Positions 1 through 6,968 of a stretch of 18,724 nucleotides of DNA are shown here, piece after piece. How positions within the stretch are numbered: position 1 is the stretch's first letter; each line of letters starts with the position of its first letter. The notes under the pieces were generated by a model. The model saw only the letters and a list, made by a program, of their open reading frames with translations. It did no database searches and was not told the DNA's origin. Origin of the DNA: PVC group bacterium (GTDB taxonomy: Bacteria > Verrucomicrobiota > Kiritimatiellia > UBA8416 > PXDI01); contig PXDI01000289.1 in the NCBI GenBank assembly GCA_003565095.1, positions 1-18,724 on the forward strand, given 5' to 3'. The position numbers and the translations under genes were made by a program.

Positions 1-1495
1 AAGCCTCACGCCGCTGAAACAGATGATCATTCAGAGTGCCGGACAAACGGCACGCCGGATCATTCTCAGGCACGCCCTCCAGCCCGTGCATGCGGGCAAC
101 TTCCTCAATCAAATCAGCCTCGCGCTCAATATCGGGACGGAAAGACGGCACCTCAACCATGCAACCGGACTTGTCAACAGCACTCACCGGCAAACCAAGC
201 CGGTTTAGAAAACCGGTCATTTCGGCATCAGCCATATGGAAGCCCAGCAGTTTACGCGCACGCTCAAAACGGAACGGCACTTTGCGGCTGCCGACCGGAG
301 CGGGATAACAGTCAAGCACCCCGCGCGCCGCCTGACCGCCGGCCAGCTCCAGCAAAAACATCGTCGCCCGGCGACTGGCCCACTCGACAGTATCCGGATT
401 CACCTGCCGTTCATAACGGCGCGAAGATTCTGTATTCATATTCAGCGCCACCGCGGTGCGATGGATCCGCGCCGGATCAAACGTGGCGCTTTCAAGCAGA
501 ACACGGGCGGTTTCATTGCTGATTTCACTGTTCGCCCCGCCCATCACCCCGCCAACCGCCACAGCACGTGAAGCATCTGCAATTACCGTCATTTCTTCAT
601 TCAATGTCCGCGACTGATCATCCAATGTGGTGATGCACTCCCCTTGCGCCGCCCGCCGTACCACAATGCGGTGCTCCTCCAACCGGTAGTAATCAAAGGC
701 ATGCAGCGGATGCCCGCATTCCAGCATCACATAATTCGTGATATCAACAACATTATTAATCGGACGCACTCCGCACAAGGTCAACCGCCGCTGCATCCAG
801 GCCGGAGACGGCCCGATGCTGACACCATCAATTACCCGCGCTGTATAGCGCGGACAACCATCAGGATCCTGCAAATCAACCGAAGTAAGCGACTCCACCG
901 GAACATCCGATTCAGCAAACACCGGTTCCGGCAGTTTGAAAGGCACATCATAAAGCGCGGCAAGTTCACGCGCAATACCAAGCACACACAGCAAATCAGG
1001 CCGGTTCCAGGTAATTTCCAGATCAAGCACCGTTTCCGGTGCGCCCAACACATCCGTCAAAGGTGTGCCCGCCGGGATGGCCGCGTCCAGCACCATGATC
1101 CCTTCATGCGAATCCGAAAGCCCCAGTTCATCCTCCGCGCAAAGCATTCCGTGCGACTCCACACCGCGTAGCCGCGCCTTTTTCAGGCGGGTACCGTCCG
1201 GCAATACCGCCCCCACCGGAGCAAACGCCGCCTTCTGTCCCGCCTTAACATTTGGCGCACCGCAAACCACCTGGCAATCCGCCTTGCCGTCATTCACCCG
1301 ACAGACCACCAGACGCTCCGCATCAGGATGCCGCTCAACCGCAAGCACCTCCCCCACGACCAGCGCATCCAGACCGCCGCCAACCGTTTCAACCCCCTCA
1401 ACCTCAACCCCGGAAAATGTCAACAGGTCAACAAGTTCAGCCGCCTTCAACTCAACCGACAGGTACTCCTGTAACCAGCTCAAAGGAATTTTCAT
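1..1495 (-). CDS. pheT: Phenylalanine-tRNA ligase beta subunit, N-terminal part (cut by window edge)
   Basis: Beta subunit of the cytoplasmic alpha2-beta2 phenylalanyl-tRNA synthetase, which charges tRNA-Phe. The frame is open from an ATG at 1493-1495 to the left edge, giving 498 codons of a protein usually near 800. It begins MKIPLSWLQEYL, typical of PheT. An EMAP-like tRNA-binding domain follows at about residues 40-150 (LVVGEVLAVERHPDADRL, then CGAPNV and GMLCAEDELGL). The B3/B4 editing region carries the hallmark GGVMGGANSEI followed by LLESATFDP. The start is supported by a GAGGGTGA Shine-Dalgarno site about 8 nt upstream. It lies 85 bp downstream of pheS on the same strand. The catalytic-like and anticodon-binding C-terminal domains lie outside the window. 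Identification is firm; the missing end cannot be assessed. Confidence 0.96.
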   Translation of the reverse strand, partial: MKIPLSWLQEYLSVELKAAELVDLLTFSGVEVEGVETVGGGLDALVVGEVLAVERHPDAERLVVCRVNDGKADCQVVCGAPNVKAGQKAAFAPVGAVLPDGTRLKKARLRGVESHGMLCAEDELGLSDSHEGIMVLDAAIPAGTPLTDVLGAPETVLDLEITWNRPDLLCVLGIARELAALYDVPFKLPEPVFAESDVPVESLTSVDLQDPDGCPRYTARVIDGVSIGPSPAWMQRRLTLCGVRPINNVVDITNYVMLECGHPLHAFDYYRLEEHRIVVRRAAQGECITTLDDQSRTLNEEMTVIADASRAVAVGGVMGGANSEISNETARVLLESATFDPARIHRTAVALNMNTESSRRYERQVNPDTVEWASRRATMFLLELAGGQAARGVLDCYPAPVGSRKVPFRFERARKLLGFHMADAEMTGFLNRLGLPVSAVDKSGCMVEVPSFRPDIEREADLIEEVARMHGLEGVPENDPACRLSGTLNDHLFQRREA

Positions 1496-1535
1496 AATTC
1501 AATCACCCTCTCTGATGCCTCGGGCTCCATGTTTA

Positions 1536-1552
1536 CCCCGCAAGATGCGGGG
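1536..1552. repeat. Intergenic GC-rich hairpin between pheS and pheT
   Basis: A perfect inverted repeat: CCCCGCA, loop AGA, TGCGGGG (7-bp stem, 3-nt loop). No T-run follows on the pheST coding strand, so it is not an intrinsic terminator. A near-identical element occurs at 3631-3646 in the opposite orientation, suggesting a dispersed REP-like or intercistronic element. Role unknown; mRNA stabilisation or tuning of the pheS/pheT ratio is possible. Confidence 0.7.
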
Positions 1553-1554
1553 CC

Positions 1555-1582
1555 CTACGCCCTAAGCTCTACGCCCTACGCT
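1555..1582. repeat. Four-unit heptamer tandem repeat next to the pheS stop
   Basis: Four head-to-tail 7-mers: CTACGCC, CTAAGCT, CTACGCC, CTACGCT. They lie directly beside the hairpin at 1536-1552, and the last unit runs into the complement of the pheS stop codon (1581-1583). It is visible directly in the sequence. Copy-number variability would be expected if it is a simple-sequence locus, but only one allele is seen here. Confidence 0.7.
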
Positions 1583-2594
1583 AAAACGCATGCAGAAAAC
1601 GTACATCATTCTCATAAAGAGCGCGGATATCCGGCACCCCGTATTTAATCATCGCAATCCGTTCCACTCCCATGCCAAAGGCATATCCGTCCCATTCGTC
1701 TGGATTATAGCCAACCTTCTCAAACACGCGCGGATCAACCATGCCGGCTCCGGCAATTTCAATCCATCCGCTGTTCTTACACACCCGGCAGCCCTTGCCG
1801 CCGCATACATGGCACGAAAAATCACACTCGACACTCGGCTCGGTAAACGGAAAGAAATGCGGACGGAATCGTACCTTTACCCCCGGTCCCATCATCTCGC
1901 GCGCAAAAAAAGCCAAAGTGCCTTTCAAATCGGCCAGCGTAACATTCCGGTCAACGTACAGTCCTTCGATCTGATGGAAATTAGCGCTATGTGTGGCATC
2001 GGTAGTATCACGCCGGTAACAACGTCCGGGCGTTACAATCCTGATCGGCGGTGCCTGCTTTTCCATTACTCTGATCTGTACCGGCGAGGTCTGGGTGCGC
2101 AACAAATGACCGTCTGCCAGCCAGAAGGTATCGGTATCATCCAGCGAAGGGTGATATGCCGGAGTATTGAGCGCCTCAAAATTATGCCACGCGGTTTCGA
2201 TATCAGGCCCTTCGGCGGCAACAAACCCCATCCGGCTGAAAATAGCAACCGCATCGGCAATCACCCGGCTGACCGGATGCAGCATCCCCGCCGCCCGCCA
2301 ACGGCCGGGCAGGCTTGCGTCAAACTCCGCACCGGCGGCCGCCGCCGGGGAGGACAATTCCTGACGCCGCTGCGCAAGCGCCGCGGTCAGTTCTTCGCGG
2401 AAGGCATTGGCGGCTTTACCGGCTGCACCGCGCGCGGGCGCCGGCACATCCTTTAAACCCTTCATCATTTCAGGCAGCATGCCCTTGCGCCCCAGAAAAC
2501 GCACCCGCAATTCTTCCAAAACCGCATCACAGCCCGCCGCCGCAATCAGTTCCAGCGCTTCACACCGCGCTGCATCAATCTGTTCTGCATTCAT
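1581..2594 (-). CDS. pheS: Phenylalanine-tRNA ligase alpha subunit
   Basis: Catalytic alpha subunit of phenylalanyl-tRNA synthetase, a class II enzyme. At 337 residues it is of normal length. The N-terminal coiled-coil region contains FLGRKGML (residues 33-40). The catalytic core shows RTQTSPVQIR (166-175), motif 2 around ANFHQIEGLYVD (204-215), FFPFTEPSVE (247-256) and motif 3 GYAFGMGVERIAMIKYG (303-319). Residues 261-272 carry CxxC-x4-CxxC, a probable zinc-binding insertion known from many bacterial PheS but absent in some. The ATG at 2592-2594 has only a weak upstream GGGAT. The gene sits 85 bp after rplT, behind an intrinsic terminator (2620-2651), so its expression may depend on readthrough. 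pheT follows. Confidence 0.97.
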   Translation of the reverse strand: MNAEQIDAARCEALELIAAAGCDAVLEELRVRFLGRKGMLPEMMKGLKDVPAPARGAAGKAANAFREELTAALAQRRQELSSPAAAAGAEFDASLPGRWRAAGMLHPVSRVIADAVAIFSRMGFVAAEGPDIETAWHNFEALNTPAYHPSLDDTDTFWLADGHLLRTQTSPVQIRVMEKQAPPIRIVTPGRCYRRDTTDATHSANFHQIEGLYVDRNVTLADLKGTLAFFAREMMGPGVKVRFRPHFFPFTEPSVECDFSCHVCGGKGCRVCKNSGWIEIAGAGMVDPRVFEKVGYNPDEWDGYAFGMGVERIAMIKYGVPDIRALYENDVRFLHAF

Positions 2595-2619
2595 TTTTTA
2601 TCCCAGATGCTCGGTTGAC

Positions 2620-2651
2620 AAAAAAAAAGGCCATCCTGCCATGGGATGGCC
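2620..2651 (-). terminator. Intrinsic terminator or attenuator between rplT and pheS
   Basis: On the minus strand GGCCATCC pairs perfectly with GGATGGCC (8-bp stem, 7-nt loop) and runs straight into nine T residues (complement of the A-run 2620-2628). This is a textbook rho-independent terminator placed 28 nt after the rplT stop and 25 nt before the pheS start. It should end or attenuate ribosomal-protein transcripts before pheST. No competing antiterminator or Phe-rich leader peptide was seen in the short spacer. Confidence 0.85.
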
Positions 2652-2679
2652 GTCAAGATCAGACTGTATCCGCTAATAG

Positions 2680-3033
2680 CTACTTTGCGGAGCGCGCCTG
2701 CTCGACAATGGCACCAAAGCCATCGGGATCGTGAATTGCAATTTCCGACAGCATTTTACGATTCAAGGCAATCTGCTGTTTCGTCAGCCCCTCAATCAGG
2801 CGGCTGTAGGAAATTCCGCGTTCACGGCAGGCTGCCGAAACACGCGCAATCCATAATCCGCGGTATGAGCGCTTTTTCTGCTTGCGATGCTCAGTCGCCA
2901 TCACCATGGCCCGGTCAACCGCTTCGGTTGCCTGCCGGAATAACTTGCTGCGGCTGCCGCGAAAACCCTTCGCCAGACCAAGCCGCCTCTGGCGCCGTTT
3001 GCGTGACGCCGGCGCATTTGTTGCTCGAGGCAT
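2680..3033 (-). CDS. rplT: Large-subunit ribosomal protein bL20
   Basis: Ribosomal protein L20 binds 23S rRNA early in 50S assembly. The 117-residue product begins MPRATNAPASRKRRQRR and contains the family signatures AKGFRGSRSKLFRQA and KKRSYRGLWIARVSAA, then SRLIEGL; length matches the family (about 117-118). An in-frame upstream ATG at 3096 would add 21 residues with no family match. The ATG at 3031-3033 has GGGAG upstream and matches the conserved N-terminus, so it is the start. It lies 19 bp after rpmI, as in the common infC-rpmI-rplT order. In E. coli and Bacillus L20 represses its own operon through the leader; whether that holds here is untested. Confidence 0.97.
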   Translation of the reverse strand: MPRATNAPASRKRRQRRLGLAKGFRGSRSKLFRQATEAVDRAMVMATEHRKQKKRSYRGLWIARVSAACRERGISYSRLIEGLTKQQIALNRKMLSEIAIHDPDGFGAIVEQARSAK

Positions 3034-3052
3034 TGTAATTACTCCCTGTTCT

Positions 3053-3247
3053 TCAGCCGGCCAGCATGCCGGTAACCCGCCGCGTTTCGGGATCACTCAA
3101 TACCGCTTTCGCGCGCAAGTTACGCTTGCGTTTACGCGACTTGGCGGAAAGCAAATGCCCCGACCCGGCCTTATTGTAAGTTATCTTGCCGGTGGCGGTT
3201 TTCTTAAACCGCTTCACGGCCGCTTTTCTCGTCTTCTGTTTAGGCAT
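3053..3247 (-). CDS. rpmI: Large-subunit ribosomal protein bL35
   Basis: Small basic 50S protein of 64 residues, the usual length. It begins MPKQKTRKAAVKRFKKTATG and has the conserved HLLSAKSRKRKRNLR. The start has AGGGG upstream. It is the first gene of the minus-strand operon here. infC, which commonly precedes it, is absent: the 487 bp upstream hold no IF3-like frame. Transcription probably starts from the promoter near 3538-3566, leaving a leader of roughly 280 nt. Confidence 0.96.
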   Translation of the reverse strand: MPKQKTRKAAVKRFKKTATGKITYNKAGSGHLLSAKSRKRKRNLRAKAVLSDPETRRVTGMLAG

Positions 3248-3537
3248 AAATCAACCCCTGTTCATTCCGTAACAGCAAAACCCATGGCTTTCTGTACTCA
3301 AAAAGCAATGAACCATAGGCTAACCGTACCCCGCTGTCCAGCTATTTTTTTTGAATATTCAGATCAGAGCAGTTGTGCGTCAAAAAACAAGATTTATGCC
3401 GCCACGCACCAACCCGAATTCATATCGGACATTAGCGCAGTCTTCATAACAGCATTTCCTTTCTGATAAGGTTAACACAACACTTACGACAGAAATATAT
3501 CATGCACCACAAACAAACCTAAACTAATTAATCGGTA

Positions 3538-3566
3538 GATTTACACAAATGACCAAACCCTGTCAA
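3538..3566 (-). promoter_or_regulatory. Candidate sigma70-type promoter for rpmI-rplT(-pheST)
   Basis: On the minus strand a perfect -35 TTGACA (complement of 3561-3566) is followed after 17 bp by TAAATC (complement of 3538-3543). The -35 and spacing are ideal; the -10 matches only three of six consensus bases. It points at rpmI, whose start is about 290 bp downstream. Inferred from sequence only. Confidence 0.45.
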
Positions 3567-3630
3567 TCGGGTAATAACTTTGGACTTAGCCGATCTGCGG
3601 CTCAAACAATCCCGCTACCGAATGGTGTTG

Positions 3631-3646
3631 CCCGTATCTTGCGGGG
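3631..3646. repeat. Second copy of the CCCCGCA hairpin element
   Basis: On the plus strand CCCGTATCTTGCGGGG matches the minus-strand reading of 1536-1552 (CCCCGCATCTTGCGGGG) at all but one aligned base, and A-rich sequence (AAAC) follows in both. The substitution changes a G-C pair to a U-G wobble in one RNA orientation, so the stem is kept. It sits in the gap between the GH42 gene and rpmI, in the opposite orientation to the first copy. Confidence 0.55.
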
Positions 3647-3734
3647 AAACCACCCTTTATCTTGTCCCTCACAGCCATTATTGCCGCAACCGATGCTATT
3701 CCGCACCCACAGATTCTGCGGAGGAGCCTTTTAT

Positions 3735-5744
3735 TTATACCTCTATCAGCGCCACGTCGTAGGGCGGCAGATTGAAGTAAGGTGCCGCCTCTTTGGCGGT
3801 AAGGCGGTCCTTGCCGCGGGACGGCAGGCGGACGCGCTGCGGGTGGGCGGAAAGATTGGCCAGCGCGTAGCCGGCGGTTCGTCCGCCGGGGACACAACGC
3901 GGCACGACAACCACATCCGGCGCACCCGCGGCAACCGGCTCGACTCCGGCTTCGGCAGTCAGACGCTTTATAACCCGCAGCAATGCCTGTTCTTCAAGCA
4001 GACAGCCACAGGTGATGACCGACCCCTCTCCGTAACCATGTTCAATTACCGCCGCCAGCCCGTCACCGTAACCGCCGTCATATCGCGCAAGCATGCCGGC
4101 TCCTTCACATTCAAAAGCTTCGCACCAGGCCCGCGTGCGTGAGAAAGTATCACCGTCAAACACAACTTTAATTTCATGCTCCAGCGCCTGGGCGGTAAAC
4201 CGCATGGCACTGGCCGCCCCCATCAACTCCTCGAATCCGCCAAACTCCTGATCACGCCAGACGGTCATGTCATGTGTGTGGGTGCCACTGAAAGGACCCA
4301 GCATCAGGCGTCCGCCGCCCCGCACCCAATCAGCCAGACGATGGCGCAATTCGCCGGGCATAATCGGCAGGCAGGGTGCCAGAATAACCCGGTAATGCTC
4401 CCAGTCGGCATCCCAGGCCACCACATCACGCCAGATATGATTATGCAAAAGAGTCCGGTGAAAAACATCACGCAACAATGACGAGTAAGTCATATTCTCG
4501 TCCGTGGGATCAATGCTCATTACCCAGGCTGATTCAGATGCCGCCAGCAGCGCCACCTTGGCCGGTGCGGGCGGATGCGCCTGAAGCCACGCTGAGTGGC
4601 TGTCAAGCTCTCCGCATAGACTTCGGTGTGCAGCGGCTGCCGGCCGCCATTTGCCGGTGGCGGTAAGCAGGGTCCCGTGCAGCATTTCCTGCCCGGCCCA
4701 ATGCTGACGCCATTGCCAGTAAAGCACCATTTCCCCGCCAAGGATGACTGACAGCCAGGTGGTCAGGCGGATGCCGGCAGCATGTCGGTGGATATTCCAG
4801 ATCCGTCCGCAGGCACTCCAGTTCGGCGCGGTTTCAAGCAACCAGTACGGGCGTTGTTTTTCCGGACGCATGCGGTCGTAGAGCACTACATTCCAGCCGT
4901 AATGATCAATATCCCGATAGAGACTGTGTCCGGCCACATCCAGTTCACGGTTGTGCTTAAACCAGTCCATCTGGAATGTTGGGGTCATGTTGGTTGTGAT
5001 CGGCAGACTTGATGCGGCGCGGATAATTTCGCACTGCTGCCGGATAAACGCGCTCCAACCTTCGTTCTGAAAGCGGGCTATCGCCATAAGCAGTGAAGGA
5101 TGATCACGGTTGGGCACTTCCGCCCCGCCAACAGGGGCGGCACACAGCGGCACCTGTTCAAAAGCGGAATAGGCCTGGCTCCAGAACTCTAACCCCCAGG
5201 CGCGGTTCAGTGCTTCAACAGTGCCATAATGTTCCTCCAGCCATTTATGAAACAGCTCACGGGTTTCCGGACCGTAATCAAACCCGTTCATTTCGTTATC
5301 GATATGCCATGCCATGAGTGCCGGATGCCCGGCAAACGCCTTCACCATTATCGCGACAATCCCGGCACACAGCTCACGGTATTTGCGGCTGTGCGGATTA
5401 ACATGCCGCCGTTGGCCATGGCGCATCCTTTTTCCGTTGGCGGCGGTCATCAGGACTTCGGGATATTGCGAAGTCAACCACGCCGGTGGAGCCGCCGAGG
5501 GGGTTCCGACAATTACACGGATATCGCGCTGCGCACACAGATCCATAACTTTAACCGCCCACGCCAGATCATATGCACCTTCGTCCGGTTCACAACGATG
5601 CCACGCAAACTCAAACATCCGGACCGCCCGGTAACCCAATTCATGCATTTTATCCAGATCACGCGCCCATTCGTCCTCCGGCCACATCTCCGGATACCAG
5701 CTAACCCCAAGCAAAACCTTATCCAAAACAGCATTTTGTGACAT
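3735..5744 (-). CDS. GH42-family beta-galactosidase
   Basis: Glycoside hydrolase that removes terminal beta-galactosyl residues from oligosaccharides by a retaining mechanism. At 669 residues it has the normal family length. The TIM barrel is clear: WYPEMWPEDEWARDL (16-30), VRMFEFAWHRCEPDEGAYD (41-59), GTPSAAPPAWL (80-90), then WHIDNEMNG with the likely acid/base Glu151, and WLLETAPNW with the likely nucleophile Glu304. The trimerisation-like middle domain and short C-terminal beta domain follow, ending YDVALIEV. The cysteine cluster that binds zinc in some GH42 enzymes is not apparent. There is no signal peptide, so it is probably cytoplasmic. The ATG has AGGGGG upstream. No transporter or regulator gene adjoins it; the actual substrate is unknown. 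Confidence 0.9.
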   Translation of the reverse strand: MSQNAVLDKVLLGVSWYPEMWPEDEWARDLDKMHELGYRAVRMFEFAWHRCEPDEGAYDLAWAVKVMDLCAQRDIRVIVGTPSAAPPAWLTSQYPEVLMTAANGKRMRHGQRRHVNPHSRKYRELCAGIVAIMVKAFAGHPALMAWHIDNEMNGFDYGPETRELFHKWLEEHYGTVEALNRAWGLEFWSQAYSAFEQVPLCAAPVGGAEVPNRDHPSLLMAIARFQNEGWSAFIRQQCEIIRAASSLPITTNMTPTFQMDWFKHNRELDVAGHSLYRDIDHYGWNVVLYDRMRPEKQRPYWLLETAPNWSACGRIWNIHRHAAGIRLTTWLSVILGGEMVLYWQWRQHWAGQEMLHGTLLTATGKWRPAAAAHRSLCGELDSHSAWLQAHPPAPAKVALLAASESAWVMSIDPTDENMTYSSLLRDVFHRTLLHNHIWRDVVAWDADWEHYRVILAPCLPIMPGELRHRLADWVRGGGRLMLGPFSGTHTHDMTVWRDQEFGGFEELMGAASAMRFTAQALEHEIKVVFDGDTFSRTRAWCEAFECEGAGMLARYDGGYGDGLAAVIEHGYGEGSVITCGCLLEEQALLRVIKRLTAEAGVEPVAAGAPDVVVVPRCVPGGRTAGYALANLSAHPQRVRLPSRGKDRLTAKEAAPYFNLPPYDVALIEV

Positions 5745-5943
5745 TGCCGCCCCCTGAATCGTTGTTGATCAAAAACCCGTAAACCCATATTCTTCTGCGT
5801 AACTGTCATCTTTTTGGGGACGTTATGCCAGCGAAAAGTGCAAATTTGCCAATTCAGGCTGGACAGCGCCCGCTTGGCACGCTAATTTACTCGTTTTGTT
5901 TGTTATAAAAGAGCAATTGACCGGGAAGGGAGTTGCGTTTCAG
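5745..5943. promoter_or_regulatory. Divergent control region between the GH42 gene and hisG
   Basis: This 199-bp spacer must hold the 5' signals of both divergent genes. It contains a perfect 10-bp palindrome, GCAAATTTGC (5840-5849), and an inverted pair TGCCAA (5847-5852) / TTGGCA (5874-5879) separated by 21 bp. A TATAAA-like box lies at 5904-5909, just upstream of hisG, but no well-spaced -35 accompanies it. These could be operator sites for the sugar-hydrolase gene; no consensus of a specific regulator was recognised. Confidence 0.4.
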
Positions 5944-6816
5944 ATGGAGAAGATAATCTTGGGTCTGCCGAAAGGCAGCCTGCAGGAAGCCACGTTTCTG
6001 ATGATGAAGCGGGCCGGATTCAGTATCCGGGCCGGTTCGCGTTCTTATATGCCGACGGTTGACGATGACAAGATTGAGGCACGCCTGATCCGCGCGCAGG
6101 AAATCAGTCATTATGTTGAGCTGGGCATGCTGGATGCCGGGATAACCGGATATGACTGGATCATGGAAAACGGGTCGGATGTACATGAAGTTGCTGAACT
6201 GATTTATGCCAAGCAGGGGCTGCGCCCGGTGCGCTGGGTGCTGGCGGTGCCGGAAGACTCTCCCGTCAAAAGCGTCAAGGATCTTAACGGCAAGCGCATC
6301 GCAACTGAGGCGGTCGGTTTGACCAAACGTTATCTTGCCGCCAACGGCGTTGAAGCCGAGGTTGAATTTTCCTGGGGAGCCACGGAGGCTAAAGCGCCAG
6401 AACTGGTTGATGCAATCGTTGAACTTACGGAAACCGGCTCCTCATTGCGCGCCAACAAGCTGCGCATTGTGGAAACGGTACTGGAGTCCACCACGCGCCT
6501 GATTGCCAACCGCAAGGCGTGGGAAGACGAAGGCAAGCGCAGCAAGATCGAGCAGATCAGCCTGTTGCTGCAAGGTGCATTGGCAGCCGAGCGCAAGGTA
6601 ATGCTGAAAATGAACATTCCGGCCGCCAGCCGCGGGCAGATTACCGGCATTTTGCCGTCGCTGCACGCCCCAACGGTCAGTCCGCTGGATGATAACGAAT
6701 GGCTGGCGATTGAAACGGTAATTGACGAGACAATCGTCCGTGAAATTATACCGCAACTGAAACAGGCGGGAGCTGAAGGGATTATAGAGCTGCCGCTGAA
6801 TAAGGTTATACCATAA
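5944..6816 (+). CDS. hisG: ATP phosphoribosyltransferase, long form
   Basis: First enzyme of histidine synthesis, joining ATP and PRPP. The product is 290 residues. Conserved elements include ILGLPKGSLQEAT (5-17), LDAGITGYDWI (63-73), GKRIATE (116-122), and the PRPP-binding stretch ELTETGSSLRANKL (160-173) followed by ESTTRLIAN. The segment from about 208 to 288, ending GAEGIIELPLNKVIP, is the C-terminal ACT-like domain of the long, histidine-inhibited form, so no HisZ partner is expected. An in-frame ATG at 5896 adds 16 unmatched residues; the ATG at 5944 matches the family start and has GGGAG 11 nt upstream. No other his genes are nearby. Confidence 0.95.
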   Translation: MEKIILGLPKGSLQEATFLMMKRAGFSIRAGSRSYMPTVDDDKIEARLIRAQEISHYVELGMLDAGITGYDWIMENGSDVHEVAELIYAKQGLRPVRWVLAVPEDSPVKSVKDLNGKRIATEAVGLTKRYLAANGVEAEVEFSWGATEAKAPELVDAIVELTETGSSLRANKLRIVETVLESTTRLIANRKAWEDEGKRSKIEQISLLLQGALAAERKVMLKMNIPAASRGQITGILPSLHAPTVSPLDDNEWLAIETVIDETIVREIIPQLKQAGAEGIIELPLNKVIP

Positions 6817-6862
6817 AAAAGAACACCGCGGCAGACGAACTGCCCGGATGGAGGAAAAAGCA

Positions 6863-6952
6863 GTGGGAAGTATCAAGAAAAAGCGCCTGAAGAAGATGTC
6901 GAAGCACAAGTACCGCAAACGCAAGAAGGCGGACCGGCACAAGAATAAATAA
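6863..6952 (+). CDS. Tiny basic ribosomal protein, bS22/mS38 (AURKAIP1/Cox24)-like
   Basis: A 29-residue, extremely basic product: start, then GSIKKKRLKKMSKHKYRKRK and ADRHKNK after one more Lys. The pattern GS-I-K-K-R-(K/R)-K-M-(S/A)-K-x-K-x-R-K resembles actinobacterial bS22 and the AURKAIP1/Cox24 domain of mitochondrial mS38, proteins that sit at the decoding side of the small subunit. The start is GTG at 6863 with an ideal GGAGG 8 nt upstream (6850-6854). An in-frame ATG at 6848 would overlap that Shine-Dalgarno site and add MEEKA. It lies 46 bp after hisG and 16 bp before the TPR gene. The family match is from memory of the motif, not a search. Confidence 0.75.
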   Translation: MGSIKKKRLKKMSKHKYRKRKKADRHKNK

Positions 6953-6968
6953 GCGACACGGAGGCGTA

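Larger units (their letters stand above)
3248..3734. other. Gene-free region: leader of rpmI operon and 3' flank of the GH42 gene
   Basis: No supported long gene lies in these 487 bp. On the minus strand there is a promoter-like pair at 3538-3566. Further downstream is a possible 17-codon frame at 3394-3447 (M K T A L M S D M N S G W C V A A) with AAAGGAA 8 nt before its ATG; it has no Phe run and could be chance. Near rpmI, CCTATGG and CCATGGG can pair across a 20-nt loop. The GH42-proximal part holds a small AGCCG/CGGCT stem (3588-3602) and the hairpin copy at 3631-3646. No T-tailed terminator for the GH42 gene was seen. Confidence 0.6.

Noticed and set aside
644..1171. Long plus-strand frame of 175 codons across pheT
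   Set aside because: Antisense to clear PheT motifs, arginine/histidine-rich with no family signature; shadow of a GC-biased coding strand.
3549..4142. A 197-codon plus-strand open frame antisense to the 3' end of the GH42 gene
   Set aside because: It overlaps the well-supported GH42 coding region, has no ribosome site, and its product has no recognisable domain; it is a shadow frame.
5875..5889. Possible sigma54 promoter before hisG (TGGCAC as the -24 element)
   Set aside because: The -12 GC dinucleotide is missing at the required spacing (the bases are T and A), so the consensus fails.
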